The notes under the pieces were generated by a model, which searched no databases, had not been told where the DNA came from, and saw only the letters and a program-made list of their open reading frames with translations. A stretch of 33,376 bases of DNA from Desulfamplus sp. (GTDB lineage Bacteria; Desulfobacterota; Desulfobacteria; Desulfobacterales; Desulfobacteraceae), in assembly GCA_015232555.1 (NCBI GenBank), contig JADFZJ010000040.1, positions 1 to 33,376 of the forward strand, written 5' to 3'. Position 1 is the first letter of the stretch, and each line of letters opens with the position of its first letter. Below, in pieces: positions 8,110 to 16,402 of the stretch. Made by a program: the position numbers and the translations under genes.

Positions 8110-10737
8110 ATGATAGAAGATAAAAACGTGACCAGTATTGAGAAGGAGATGACACACTCCTATCTTGAGTATGCAATGAGTGTTATCATCGGCAGAGCCT
8201 TGCCTGATGTAAGGGATGGATTAAAACCAGTTCACCGCAGGGCACTTTTTGCCATGAGGCAACTTCGTAATGACTGGAATAAACCCTACAAAAAATCTGC
8301 CCGTGTAGTTGGTGATGTTATTGGTAAATATCATCCTCACGGAGACACAGCCGTATATGACACCATTGTCCGTATGGCTCAGGACTTTTCCCTTCGTTAT
8401 ACCCTTGTGGATGGTCAAGGTAACTTTGGTTCAGTAGATGGTGACTCTCCTGCAGCTATGAGATACACAGAGATAAGGATGAGAAAACTTGCCCACCTTA
8501 TGCTCTCTGATATTGAAAAAGAAACTGTTGACTGGGTTCCTAACTATGATGAGACGATGGAAGAACCATCTGTATTTCCAACAAAATTTCCTGCACTTTT
8601 AGTCAACGGTTCGTCTGGCATTGCAGTTGGAATGACCACAAATATTCCTCCTCACAACATTGGTGAAGTTTCAGACGCCATAAGTGCTCTTCTGGACAAT
8701 CCTGACATGGAAATACCTGAACTTATGCAGTACATTCCAGGACCTGATTTTCCAACTGCTGGTATAATTCATGGTAAAAAGGGAATTTACGATGCCTACA
8801 CTACTGGACGCGGTGTTATAATCGTCAGAGCAAAGATGGAGGTTGAGATAAACAGCAAAACCCAAAGAGAGACCATTGTTGTTACAGAGCTTCCATATCA
8901 GGTGAATAAGGCAAAGTTAGTTGAAAAGATTGACGAGCTGATGCGGGAAAAGGTTATTGAAGGGGCAGCATTTGTTCGTGATGAATCTGACCGTGACGGA
9001 ATGAGAATAGCTATTGGATTAAAGCGGGATCAGATTCCTGATGTGGTGATAAACCAGCTTTATAAACATACCAACATGCAGTCAAGTTTTGGCATTATAT
9101 TTCTTGCTGTAGTTAATAAACGTCCCCAACTGTTCAATATCAAACAGATACTTGAACAGTTTATTAATCACCGAAAAGATGTAATTACCAGAAGAACCAT
9201 ATTTGAGCTGAAAAAAGCAGAAGAGCGGGCACATATTTTAGATGGGCTTAGAAAAGCGTTGGATCATTTAGATGCTGTTGTAGCACTTATTAGAGCATCA
9301 GCTTCACCTGAAGATGCAAAAAATGGATTGATGAATCCAGAGCAGTTCAATTTTTCAGAATCTCAAGCTCAAGCTATTTTAGATATGAGACTCCAAAAAT
9401 TGACAGGACTTGAGAGAGGTAAAATTGATGAGGAGTATTTTGTCCTGATAAAAGATATTGAGTGGTTCACAAAGATTCTTGCAAGCGATGAGGTTGTAAA
9501 GGGTATCATAAGAGAAGAGATATCTGAGATGAAAGCTGAATTTGCCGACCCTCGCCGCACCGAGATTGTTGAGCATTCGGGGGATATAAATATTGAAGAT
9601 TTGATTGCTGAAGAGGATATGGTGGTTACAATCTCAAGAACTGGATATATCAAGAGAAATCCTGTAACCCTTTATGAGATTCAGCGGCGAGGCGGTAAAG
9701 GTAAAACTGCAATGGGGACAAAAGATGATGACTTTGTTGAACATCTATTTGTCGCATCAACTCATCACACATTTTTGTTTATCACAAATTTTGGAAAGGT
9801 CTATCAAAAGAAAGTTTATGATATTCCTATGGCAGGACGTACAAGTCTTGGTAAGGCGATTGTTAATCTGCTCAATTTTGATGAAGGTGAAAAACTTGCA
9901 ACTGTCTTGACTGTTCCTCAGTTTGAAGAGGGAAAATATGTTATCATGGCAACCCAAAAAGGGCTTGTTAAGAAAACTGCTCTTATGTCTTACTCCCGAC
10001 CCCGTACAGATGGATTGATCGGCATAAAGTTAGTAGAGGGTGATGAGCTTATTTCAGCACGTATCACTAACGGAACAATGGATATTTTCCTTGGCTCAAA
10101 ATCTGGAAAGGTTATCCGTTTTAGTGAAGAAGAGGTTCGTTCAGTTGGAAGAGGCTCTATGGGCGTGATTGGTATGCGGATAAAAGAGAATGATCAAGTT
10201 GTTGGAATGGAGGCATTAAGCCATGGTCAGACTCTTCTTACTGTTACTGAAAATGGATATGGAAAACGCACCAAAATTGAAGAATACAATGCTCAAGGTC
10301 GTGGAGGACAAGGAGTATTTTCGATCAAAACATCTAAACGCAACGGCATGATGGTATCGCTCCTGCTTGTTGAAGATAGTGATGAGTTGATGCTTGTTAC
10401 AGACAAAGGCAAACTCATCAGAATACATGTTGATGGAATTTCCACAATAAGCAGAGCTACTCAAGGTGTCCGTCTTATCAATCTTTCTGATGAAGAAAAA
10501 CTTATAGCTGTGGCAAGACTTCCAGAGTCTGAGGATAAACAGCCGAAATGTTCAGAAGAAGATGGTCAAAATAGTGAACAAGATTGTTTTGAAGATTCTG
10601 ATGATTATGATTCTCAAGAAGATTTATCTGCATCTGAAGAGGACGATTTGGAAAAAGACTATGGTGATCCAGAAGAGAGCCAAGATAATGACGATGAAAG
10701 TTATGATGATGTAGAAGAAGATGATGATGATAAATGA
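8110..10737 (+). CDS. gyrA: DNA gyrase subunit A
   Basis: A subunit of the ATP-dependent type II topoisomerase that introduces negative supercoils. The breakage-reunion domain has RALPDVRDGLKPVHRR (29-44), the quinolone-determining segment HGDTAVYDTIV (77-87) and the catalytic Tyr119 in AAMRYTE. The GyrA box QRRGGKG is at 525-531 and opens the DNA-wrapping beta-pinwheel; this marks it as GyrA and not ParC. The E. coli Ser83 position is Thr80, and Asp87 is kept as Asp84. The last ~60 residues (from about 812) are strongly acidic, with runs such as EEDDDDK. AAAGGAA precedes the ATG. Its TGA overlaps the radC ATG by 4 bp (ATGA), showing translational coupling. At 875 residues the length equals that of E. 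coli GyrA. Confidence 0.97.
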   Translation: MIEDKNVTSIEKEMTHSYLEYAMSVIIGRALPDVRDGLKPVHRRALFAMRQLRNDWNKPYKKSARVVGDVIGKYHPHGDTAVYDTIVRMAQDFSLRYTLVDGQGNFGSVDGDSPAAMRYTEIRMRKLAHLMLSDIEKETVDWVPNYDETMEEPSVFPTKFPALLVNGSSGIAVGMTTNIPPHNIGEVSDAISALLDNPDMEIPELMQYIPGPDFPTAGIIHGKKGIYDAYTTGRGVIIVRAKMEVEINSKTQRETIVVTELPYQVNKAKLVEKIDELMREKVIEGAAFVRDESDRDGMRIAIGLKRDQIPDVVINQLYKHTNMQSSFGIIFLAVVNKRPQLFNIKQILEQFINHRKDVITRRTIFELKKAEERAHILDGLRKALDHLDAVVALIRASASPEDAKNGLMNPEQFNFSESQAQAILDMRLQKLTGLERGKIDEEYFVLIKDIEWFTKILASDEVVKGIIREEISEMKAEFADPRRTEIVEHSGDINIEDLIAEEDMVVTISRTGYIKRNPVTLYEIQRRGGKGKTAMGTKDDDFVEHLFVASTHHTFLFITNFGKVYQKKVYDIPMAGRTSLGKAIVNLLNFDEGEKLATVLTVPQFEEGKYVIMATQKGLVKKTALMSYSRPRTDGLIGIKLVEGDELISARITNGTMDIFLGSKSGKVIRFSEEEVRSVGRGSMGVIGMRIKENDQVVGMEALSHGQTLLTVTENGYGKRTKIEEYNAQGRGGQGVFSIKTSKRNGMMVSLLLVEDSDELMLVTDKGKLIRIHVDGISTISRATQGVRLINLSDEEKLIAVARLPESEDKQPKCSEEDGQNSEQDCFEDSDDYDSQEDLSASEEDDLEKDYGDPEESQDNDDESYDDVEEDDDDK

Positions 10738-11456
10738 GTAATACTTCTATAAAAGATGAAAAGCAGGGACACCGAAAACGCCTTCGTGAAAAGTTCATTC
10801 AAAATGGACTTGGCGGTTTTTTAGATTATGAGGTTATTGAGCTTTTATTAACTTTGAATACTCCAAGAAAGGACTGCAAAGCTACGGCTAAAGAGCTAAT
10901 AAGCAGATTTAAGACACTTCAAGGCGTGTTTGAGGCAAACGCTGAAGAGCTTTCACGGGTAAGCGGGGTAGGGGAGGCGAATATTTTTGGGTTAAAGCTC
11001 ATCAAGGAGGTTGCGGACAGATATCTTCAAAAAAAGGTTACTGGCAGAGATGTTATAACTAACTCAAACGATCTTATGCACTATCTTAAAAATGCTATTG
11101 GGCAGCGGACTAAAGAGGTCTTTGCAGGAGTCTTTCTTGATGCAAAAAACAGGGTCAATGCACTTGAGATTCTGTTTCAAGGCACATTGACCATGAGTTC
11201 TGTCTATCCAAGAGAGGTTATTATAAAAGCTCTTGAGCATCGGGCAGCCTCAATTATATTTGCCCATAACCACCCTTCTGGAGATTTTTCACCTTCTCCA
11301 GAAGATATTGCAATTACAAGACGGCTTGTTTTTGCCTGCCGCCATGTTGGAATTACAGTTCATGAGCATGTAATTACTGGTGATGAAGGGTATTATAGTT
11401 TTGCAGATAACGGCTATATTGCTGAATTTAATAGGGAGTTTGAAAAAAATGGCTGA
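10734..11456 (+). CDS. radC: RadC family JAB/MPN-domain protein
   Basis: RadC (UPF0758) protein of 240 residues, a normal length. The N-terminal part carries helix-hairpin-helix elements (LSRVSGVGEANIFGLK, about 73-88). The C-terminal MPN/JAMM metalloprotease-like domain has the full zinc motif: His178, His180, Ser188 and Asp191 within HNHPSGDFSPSPED, matching H-x-H-x7-S-x2-D. The biochemical role of RadC is unsettled; the old link with DNA repair is doubtful. The start overlaps the gyrA stop and the end overlaps the next gene by 8 bp, so the three are translated from one message. Confidence 0.95.
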   Translation: MSNTSIKDEKQGHRKRLREKFIQNGLGGFLDYEVIELLLTLNTPRKDCKATAKELISRFKTLQGVFEANAEELSRVSGVGEANIFGLKLIKEVADRYLQKKVTGRDVITNSNDLMHYLKNAIGQRTKEVFAGVFLDAKNRVNALEILFQGTLTMSSVYPREVIIKALEHRAASIIFAHNHPSGDFSPSPEDIAITRRLVFACRHVGITVHEHVITGDEGYYSFADNGYIAEFNREFEKNG

Positions 11457-11781
11457 TCATACTCAAAGCGACATACGCTCAGATTCTAACCAATCAGTTG
11501 AGATCAGCTCTAAATCTATACCCGACTGTTTCGGAAATTTAGAAATAGTCTTTCCAATGGGCAGCAGAGGATTAAGAGAGACCCCTGATAATTGCATGTA
11601 TCTTTGTGCTCATAAAACTCCATGCCTTAGACAAGCTATGTCTGGTTTAAAAGGCATTGAGGTTAAAGAGGAGATGGTTGAGCGTAGAGAAAAAGCTGGA
11701 GTTATTGGTTTTTTTGAAAGATGGTCCAAAAAAAAGGCTCTTTACAGAGAAAAAGAGCAGGTAAGCAGCTTTAAAAAATAA
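11449..11781 (+). CDS. Four-cysteine small protein, function unknown
   Basis: A 110-residue protein with Cys27 (IPDCFGNLEIVFPMGSRGL) and a cluster Cys49-x3-Cys53-x5-Cys59 in DNCMYLCAHKTPCLRQAM. The four Cys could bind zinc or an iron-sulfur cluster. The C-terminal 45 residues are charged and helical. I chose the ATG at 11449 because GGGAG lies 10 bp before it; the frame is open further upstream (an ATG at 11380) but that would only read antisense-like text inside radC. It overlaps radC by 8 bp and ends 18 bp before pgk, so it belongs to the gyrA-radC-pgk unit. The Cys tail resembles that of the ArgA-like protein at 13121-13588. Confidence 0.8.
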   Translation: MADHTQSDIRSDSNQSVEISSKSIPDCFGNLEIVFPMGSRGLRETPDNCMYLCAHKTPCLRQAMSGLKGIEVKEEMVERREKAGVIGFFERWSKKKALYREKEQVSSFKK

Positions 11782-11799
11782 CAAAATGGGAGATAGCCG

Positions 11800-12996
11800 A
11801 TGAAATCAATAAGAGAGATTAATGTTGCAGAAAAAAGAGTAATGGTTCGGGTTGATTACAACCTGCCAATGGATGAAAATTTAAATATCACTGATGACAA
11901 TCGAATTGTTGAGACCCTCCCTTTAATAAAATATCTTCTTGAAAATAGAGCTAAAATTATTCTAATTTCTCATTTAGGGCGACCAAAAGGTAAAGTAGTA
12001 AATTCTATGTCTTTAAAACCCGCATCAATTCGACTTGCAGCACTGCTTGGAGACGGCGTTAAGGTTGGATTTGCTGATGACTGCATAGGTGAAGATGTTG
12101 TGCAAAGAGTGTCAAAATTGCAAGCAGGCGAAATTCTTATGCTGGAAAATTTAAGATTCCATGAAGGTGAAAAATCTTGTGATCCAGATTTTGTGAAACA
12201 GTTGGCATCTTTATGTGATGTTTATGTTAATGATGCTTTTGCTGTATCGCACAGAAAAGAGGCTTCTGTAACAGCACTGCCAATGATGGTAAAAGAGTCT
12301 ACTGCTGGATTTCTGCTGGAAAAAGAGCTTAAATGCTACCAAGATGCAGTACAAAACCCTGTAAGACCATTAGTTGCAGTGATTGGAGGAGCAAAAGTGT
12401 CAAGCAAACTTGCTGCACTTGAAAATATGCTCAATAAAGTTGATACGCTTATAATCGGCGGTGCAATGGCAAACACGTTTTTAAAGAGTCAAGGCGTTGA
12501 TGTAGGCGGCTCAGTCGTTGAGGACGATCTGTTAGAAACTGCCCAAAAAATTATAAAAACAGCACAAGAAAAAGGGATACAAATTAAACTTCCAGTTGAT
12601 CTTGTTTTTGCATCAAAATTTGATAAAAATGCTGAAAAGATAAGTGTTGAAGTTGGACAATCTGCTCCTCAAGGCTGGTTAGCATTGGATATTGGAGAGA
12701 AAACTTCCCAGCTTTTTGCTGATCTGATTGCTGGAGCAAAGACAGTTGTTTGGAACGGTCCAATGGGCGTTTTTGAGATGGATAGATTTTGTGAGGGAAC
12801 TTGCAAAGTAGGTCAGGCAATCGCAGAGTCAGGTGCTTTTTCCGTTGTTGGTGGAGGGGATACAGCACTTGCTGCTAAGGTGTGCAATGTTCAAGATAAA
12901 GTCAGCTACATCTCAACTGGTGGCGGTGCATTTCTTCATCTGATGGAAGGAAAAGACCTTCCAGGTGTGTTAGCTCTTGAGAAGGTTAATCTGTAA
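11800..12996 (+). CDS. pgk: Phosphoglycerate kinase
   Basis: Glycolytic and gluconeogenic enzyme that transfers phosphate between 1,3-bisphosphoglycerate and ADP in the cytosol. It shows RVDYNLPMD (about 22-30), the substrate-binding [19 protein letters not shown], the hinge region [12 protein letters not shown], and the nucleotide-binding GGGDTALA near the C-terminus. The 398 residues match bacterial Pgk. GGGAG precedes the ATG by about 7 bp. It is last in the gyrA-radC-(Cys protein)-pgk cluster and convergent with the ArgA-like gene. Confidence 0.97.
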   Translation: MKSIREINVAEKRVMVRVDYNLPMDENLNITDDNRIVETLPLIKYLLENRAKIILISHLGRPKGKVVNSMSLKPASIRLAALLGDGVKVGFADDCIGEDVVQRVSKLQAGEILMLENLRFHEGEKSCDPDFVKQLASLCDVYVNDAFAVSHRKEASVTALPMMVKESTAGFLLEKELKCYQDAVQNPVRPLVAVIGGAKVSSKLAALENMLNKVDTLIIGGAMANTFLKSQGVDVGGSVVEDDLLETAQKIIKTAQEKGIQIKLPVDLVFASKFDKNAEKISVEVGQSAPQGWLALDIGEKTSQLFADLIAGAKTVVWNGPMGVFEMDRFCEGTCKVGQAIAESGAFSVVGGGDTALAAKVCNVQDKVSYISTGGGAFLHLMEGKDLPGVLALEKVNL

Positions 12997-13062
12997 TTTT
13001 AATATTGCAGCGGGGCAGGGTAGATAGGGAATTGTACATGAAAGTAGAGATCGGCTATAAAA

Positions 13063-13095
13063 GGTAGAGACGCACGGCTGTGTGTCTCTGCTACC
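13063..13095. repeat. REP-like imperfect palindrome between convergent genes
   Basis: GGTAGAGACGCAC at 13063-13075 pairs with GTGTGTCTCTGCTACC at 13080-13095, with a small bulge and a GGCT loop. The GTAGAGACGCAC...GTCTCTAC type is a known kind of dispersed palindrome in several bacterial genomes. There is no T-run, but the position between convergent pgk and the ArgA-like gene would suit a bidirectional transcription end. Other copies are not seen in this window. Confidence 0.5.
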
Positions 13096-13120
13096 TCTGC
13101 TCTGCAACTACGATACATAA

Positions 13121-13588
13121 TCAAATAGCAATAGCTATGCTTTTCATCATGGCAATCTCATTGCAATCAGGAAAATTTACGCATGTAATGCAGCCTGACC
13201 ATATCTTTATCGGAAGTTCTGCTCTGTCAATCTGATTAAAGTCAAATTGTTGAAAAAAGGTGGGGCGGTAGGTAAGTGCAAATAACTTTGGTATCTTGTA
13301 AGATATGGCTTCTTGTATAGTTCTGTCAACCAGAAGAGTACCAATGCCCTTTCCATGAGCTTTTTCCACAACCGCAAGCGATCTTATTTCAGCAAGATCT
13401 TCCCAGCAGAATTGAAGAGCACTGCACCCCAAAATCTCTTTAGTATCTTCATCAACATATACCCAAAAATCGCGGATATGGTCGTATAATTCGCTTAATG
13501 GTCTTGCAAGGAGTTCACCCCTTTTCCCATATAATTGAAGCAGTGTGTGGATCGCTCTAACATCTGCTGGTGTTGCCTTTCTTAACAT
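13121..13588 (-). CDS. GNAT N-acetyltransferase, short ArgA-type N-acetylglutamate synthase candidate
   Basis: A 155-residue GNAT protein. The acetyl-CoA site is in EIRSLAVVEKAHGKGIGTLLV (about 67-87), with the HGKGIG loop at 78-83. The C-terminal tail has IKIWSGCITCVNFPDC (Cys133, Cys136, Cys142) ending NEIAM, a pattern known from the short, stand-alone N-acetylglutamate synthases of deltaproteobacteria and actinobacteria. These acetylate glutamate in the first step of arginine synthesis. Since argJ is also in the window, this enzyme would be primary or top-up depending on whether ArgJ is bifunctional. AAGGAGAGG lies 8 bp before the ATG. It is 111 bp downstream of the HEAT/REC gene on the same strand. 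Confidence 0.75.
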   Translation of the reverse strand: MLRKATPADVRAIHTLLQLYGKRGELLARPLSELYDHIRDFWVYVDEDTKEILGCSALQFCWEDLAEIRSLAVVEKAHGKGIGTLLVDRTIQEAISYKIPKLFALTYRPTFFQQFDFNQIDRAELPIKIWSGCITCVNFPDCNEIAMMKSIAIAI

Positions 13589-13699
13589 CTATTTTACCTC
13601 TCCTTATAATAAACGTTGCTCTATTGTATTATTTATAATAATCACCATTTCATAGCATGAATCCACTCGCATAAATTTTATATTTATGCTCTATATTTA

Positions 13700-15379
13700 T
13701 CATTTCTTAGGCAGAAGACTCGCAATGGTCTCTTGAAGCTCTTCGTTGGAAAAAGGTTTATGAAGAACCTTGTTTATACCTGCATTACCAAGAAGGCTTT
13801 TACTCATTTTTAAATTTTCATCAGATTCAACAAAATCGCTCTGAGTTGTTATCATTACAATTGGAAGTTCGGCTGATGAATATTTTTTTCTGACTGCCTG
13901 AGCAAGCTGAATTCCATTTATTTTTGGCATATTAAGATCAGTTATAACAATGTCTGGTTTTGATGTATATATCTGCCGTATAGCCTCTTCTGGCAACATA
14001 AACGATGTTGCATTATATCCAAAACCAGTGAGTTTATTTTCATATAGTTTAAGCATCATTTTAGAGTCATCTACAACATAAATTTGTGCAATATCAGATG
14101 AGGATTCCTCTTTTTCTTTAGGCAGCAATTGAACAATCTTGTCTGCAAGAGCTTGATAGTTTTTCTTTCTTAATATACCAAGAAAATGCTCTCTCGTCTT
14201 TTTATCTGCCTTATTGGTTACATGTTTAACAGACAACTTGATAAATGACTCTTCTTGAAGCAAAAAATTAAAAATATTGTCAGACTCTGAATCTATAAGA
14301 GCACCAACTACATTTAAAGCATCTTCGTTTCCTTCCCTTACAATATTTTTAAGACCCGCAACAAGCACTTTTGATATATTTTTGTCCATTGCCCGAGCCG
14401 CACTAATACGCACTGCTTCAACTGGATCCTGAATACCCGCTGCCAGTACAATTGCAGATTTGGTAGATGGTATTCTCTCCATGCTCTCGTAAGCTGCTTG
14501 ACGAATATTAGGGTCTTCTGGTTTTGTCTTCATAATATCAAAAATCACAGGTAGAGCTTTTTGATCTTTTATATATCCAAGAGTGGTAATGAGATGAACC
14601 ATAAAATCTGTATTTGCATTTGAAGTTGCAGCAGTAAGTATCGGTACAGCTTTGCCGCCAATTTCTATAAGCATATCAATTGCTGCATCTCTGATATGTG
14701 TATTTTTAGATTGTAGAAGAGATGCGAGCTGATTGAGTGCATATTGATCCTGTATCTCACCAAGAGCTTTTATTTTCAACGAATCGGAATCGTCCTGACC
14801 AGTAATTGATGAGACAAGGTAGTCAACTGCCTCTTTAGTGCCAATTTGAGCGATTGCAGAAACAGCAGTATTTTTAATATCTGGATCATCATAACTTTCA
14901 CTCAACTTTATAAGAGATAGAAGAGATGAAGGCAGACGAAGTGAGCCAAGCGATATTGCAGTCTGGACAAGAATTTCAGGGTCTTTGGATGTCTGAAGAA
15001 TTTTTTCAAGAACAGAAGCAGCTTCAACAATAAGAAAATCACCTGCCACTTTAATGTAGATAATACGATTTTTTTTGTCGTCTTGTATTATATAATTAAT
15101 AATGAGGTCAGTATTGCCGTAAGCCTTATCAAGGATCAGCTCATACAGGCTCTCATTTATTTCAGGATTGTGTATCTGAAGGGTAGTCAGATATTCAAGC
15201 AGTGGGAATACAAGTTTTTCTGATGCTTTAGATAGCTCATGAAGTGCTCTTTTCTGAACATTTACATTCATTTCCTGATTTGTGATGAACTGTAAAAGAG
15301 CCTTTGCCTTGACTATATCTCCCTCTTTAAGGCAGAAGATAAGCTCTTCTAAAAACTCTTTTGGGTTAATGGCTGCCAT
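13700..15379 (-). CDS. HEAT-repeat protein with a C-terminal response-regulator receiver domain
   Basis: A 559-residue protein. Residues ~1-420 are alpha-helical repeats of the HEAT type, with recurring units such as IKNTAVSAIAQIG, IRDAAIDMLIEIG and IRQAAYESMERI that end in D-x-x-I/V-R. Residues ~432-559 form a complete CheY-like receiver: acidic pair Asp437-Asp438, phospho-acceptor Asp481 in VITDLNMP, Thr511 and Lys541 in HKPF. No DNA-binding or enzymatic output is seen. The gene follows cheR by 170 bp on the same strand, so the receiver is the likely target of CheA phosphoryl transfer, with the HEAT scaffold as the effector or docking surface. That is inference. The two-part design (scaffold first, receiver last) is uncommon. 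Confidence 0.85.
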   Translation of the reverse strand: MAAINPKEFLEELIFCLKEGDIVKAKALLQFITNQEMNVNVQKRALHELSKASEKLVFPLLEYLTTLQIHNPEINESLYELILDKAYGNTDLIINYIIQDDKKNRIIYIKVAGDFLIVEAASVLEKILQTSKDPEILVQTAISLGSLRLPSSLLSLIKLSESYDDPDIKNTAVSAIAQIGTKEAVDYLVSSITGQDDSDSLKIKALGEIQDQYALNQLASLLQSKNTHIRDAAIDMLIEIGGKAVPILTAATSNANTDFMVHLITTLGYIKDQKALPVIFDIMKTKPEDPNIRQAAYESMERIPSTKSAIVLAAGIQDPVEAVRISAARAMDKNISKVLVAGLKNIVREGNEDALNVVGALIDSESDNIFNFLLQEESFIKLSVKHVTNKADKKTREHFLGILRKKNYQALADKIVQLLPKEKEESSSDIAQIYVVDDSKMMLKLYENKLTGFGYNATSFMLPEEAIRQIYTSKPDIVITDLNMPKINGIQLAQAVRKKYSSAELPIVMITTQSDFVESDENLKMSKSLLGNAGINKVLHKPFSNEELQETIASLLPKK

Positions 15380-15549
15380 TATGCACTCTCATATAATTTT
15401 ATAATTATTGGATTGTTTTTTAGCTTTTTATAGTTGGGTCATTTTGAGGATTACTTATGGTTATGGATAACTTATTTATATTATTGAAGTTTATGTGGTA
15501 TGATAAGTGTGAAACTAATCTTGATCAATTGTTGGAATCGTTGTCTGTG

Positions 15550-16386
15550 CTAACTCAACTGATAAAAAACAGAGTTAAGATATCTTTTAGAAACAAACAG
15601 ATCTGAATTATTTGCAAGGGATTCTGTTGCACCAATGATAAGATAGCCGTCTGGCTCAAGAACTTTAGCAATATTAGCGTATATTTTACGCCTGTCTTCT
15701 TCGGTGAAGTAGATCATAACATTGCGGCATAAAATAATATCAAATTTTCCTAATCCCACAAACGGCTTCATAAGATTCATCTTCTGAAACTGCACCATAG
15801 CCCTTATCTCATCTTTGATTTTCCAGTAATCTCCATCTTGTGTGAAATATTTATTAAGCCGTTTTGGGTCCAACCCCCTTGCCACCTCAAATTTATTGTA
15901 TCTGCCGTAGCTTGCCTGAGCTATAGCCGCATCTGAAATGTCTGTACCGAGAAGTTTAATCTGATATTTTTGAGGGGTAATACCAATCTCATCAAGAGCC
16001 ATTGCAATACTGTAAATCTCCTGTCCCGTAGAGTTTGCAGCACTCCAAAGGCGGATAGCAGGCTTTAATAGAGTTCTGCTCTTTGAGCGTCTGTCAATGA
16101 GATCGGGGATTATTTTGTGCTGTATAAGGGTAAAAGGCGATTTGTCTCTGAAAAAATAGGTTTCGTTTGTAGATATGGCATCAATTATTTTTTTTTCAAT
16201 CTCTTTTTTAGGGTCATATTTTGCCTTTCTGTGAAGATCAGAATATGATGTGCAACTCAATTGCTCCATTAATGGATTCAATCTTGTTTCAATAAGATAT
16301 TCTTTACCCTTGGAAAGTGCTATTCCAGAGATTTCCATGATATATTTAGATAATATATCAAACTCGGCTGGTGTGATTTTGATCAT
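15550..16386 (-). CDS. cheR: Chemotaxis protein methyltransferase CheR
   Basis: S-adenosylmethionine-dependent methyltransferase that methylates glutamates in chemoreceptors. The 278 residues contain the N-terminal alpha-helical domain and TNETYFFRD (73-81). The SAM motif is LWSAANSTGQEIYSIAM (113-129), with Asn-Ser-Thr-Gly-Gln-Glu in place of the enteric C-S-T-G-E-E, and CRNVMIYF at 220-227 closes the pocket. Seventeen bp separate it from cheB upstream. There is no TPR extension. Its presence implies methylated receptors elsewhere in the genome, since none lies in the window. Confidence 0.95.
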   Translation of the reverse strand: MIKITPAEFDILSKYIMEISGIALSKGKEYLIETRLNPLMEQLSCTSYSDLHRKAKYDPKKEIEKKIIDAISTNETYFFRDKSPFTLIQHKIIPDLIDRRSKSRTLLKPAIRLWSAANSTGQEIYSIAMALDEIGITPQKYQIKLLGTDISDAAIAQASYGRYNKFEVARGLDPKRLNKYFTQDGDYWKIKDEIRAMVQFQKMNLMKPFVGLGKFDIILCRNVMIYFTEEDRRKIYANIAKVLEPDGYLIIGATESLANNSDLFVSKRYLNSVFYQLS

Positions 16387-16402
16387 TTTATTTAGCTGTT
16401 TC

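Noticed and set aside
8110-10737. ParC (topoisomerase IV) as the identity
   Set aside because: The intact GyrA box QRRGGKG and the full wrapping domain mark GyrA.
11380-11448. Upstream extension of the four-cysteine protein
   Set aside because: The extra 23 residues overlap radC deeply. The ATG at 11449 has its own GGGAG site and an 8-bp overlap typical of coupled genes.
13669-13689. Hairpin GCATAAA/TTTATGC after the HEAT/REC gene as a terminator
   Set aside because: The stem is AT-only except at its base and no T-run follows on the minus strand.
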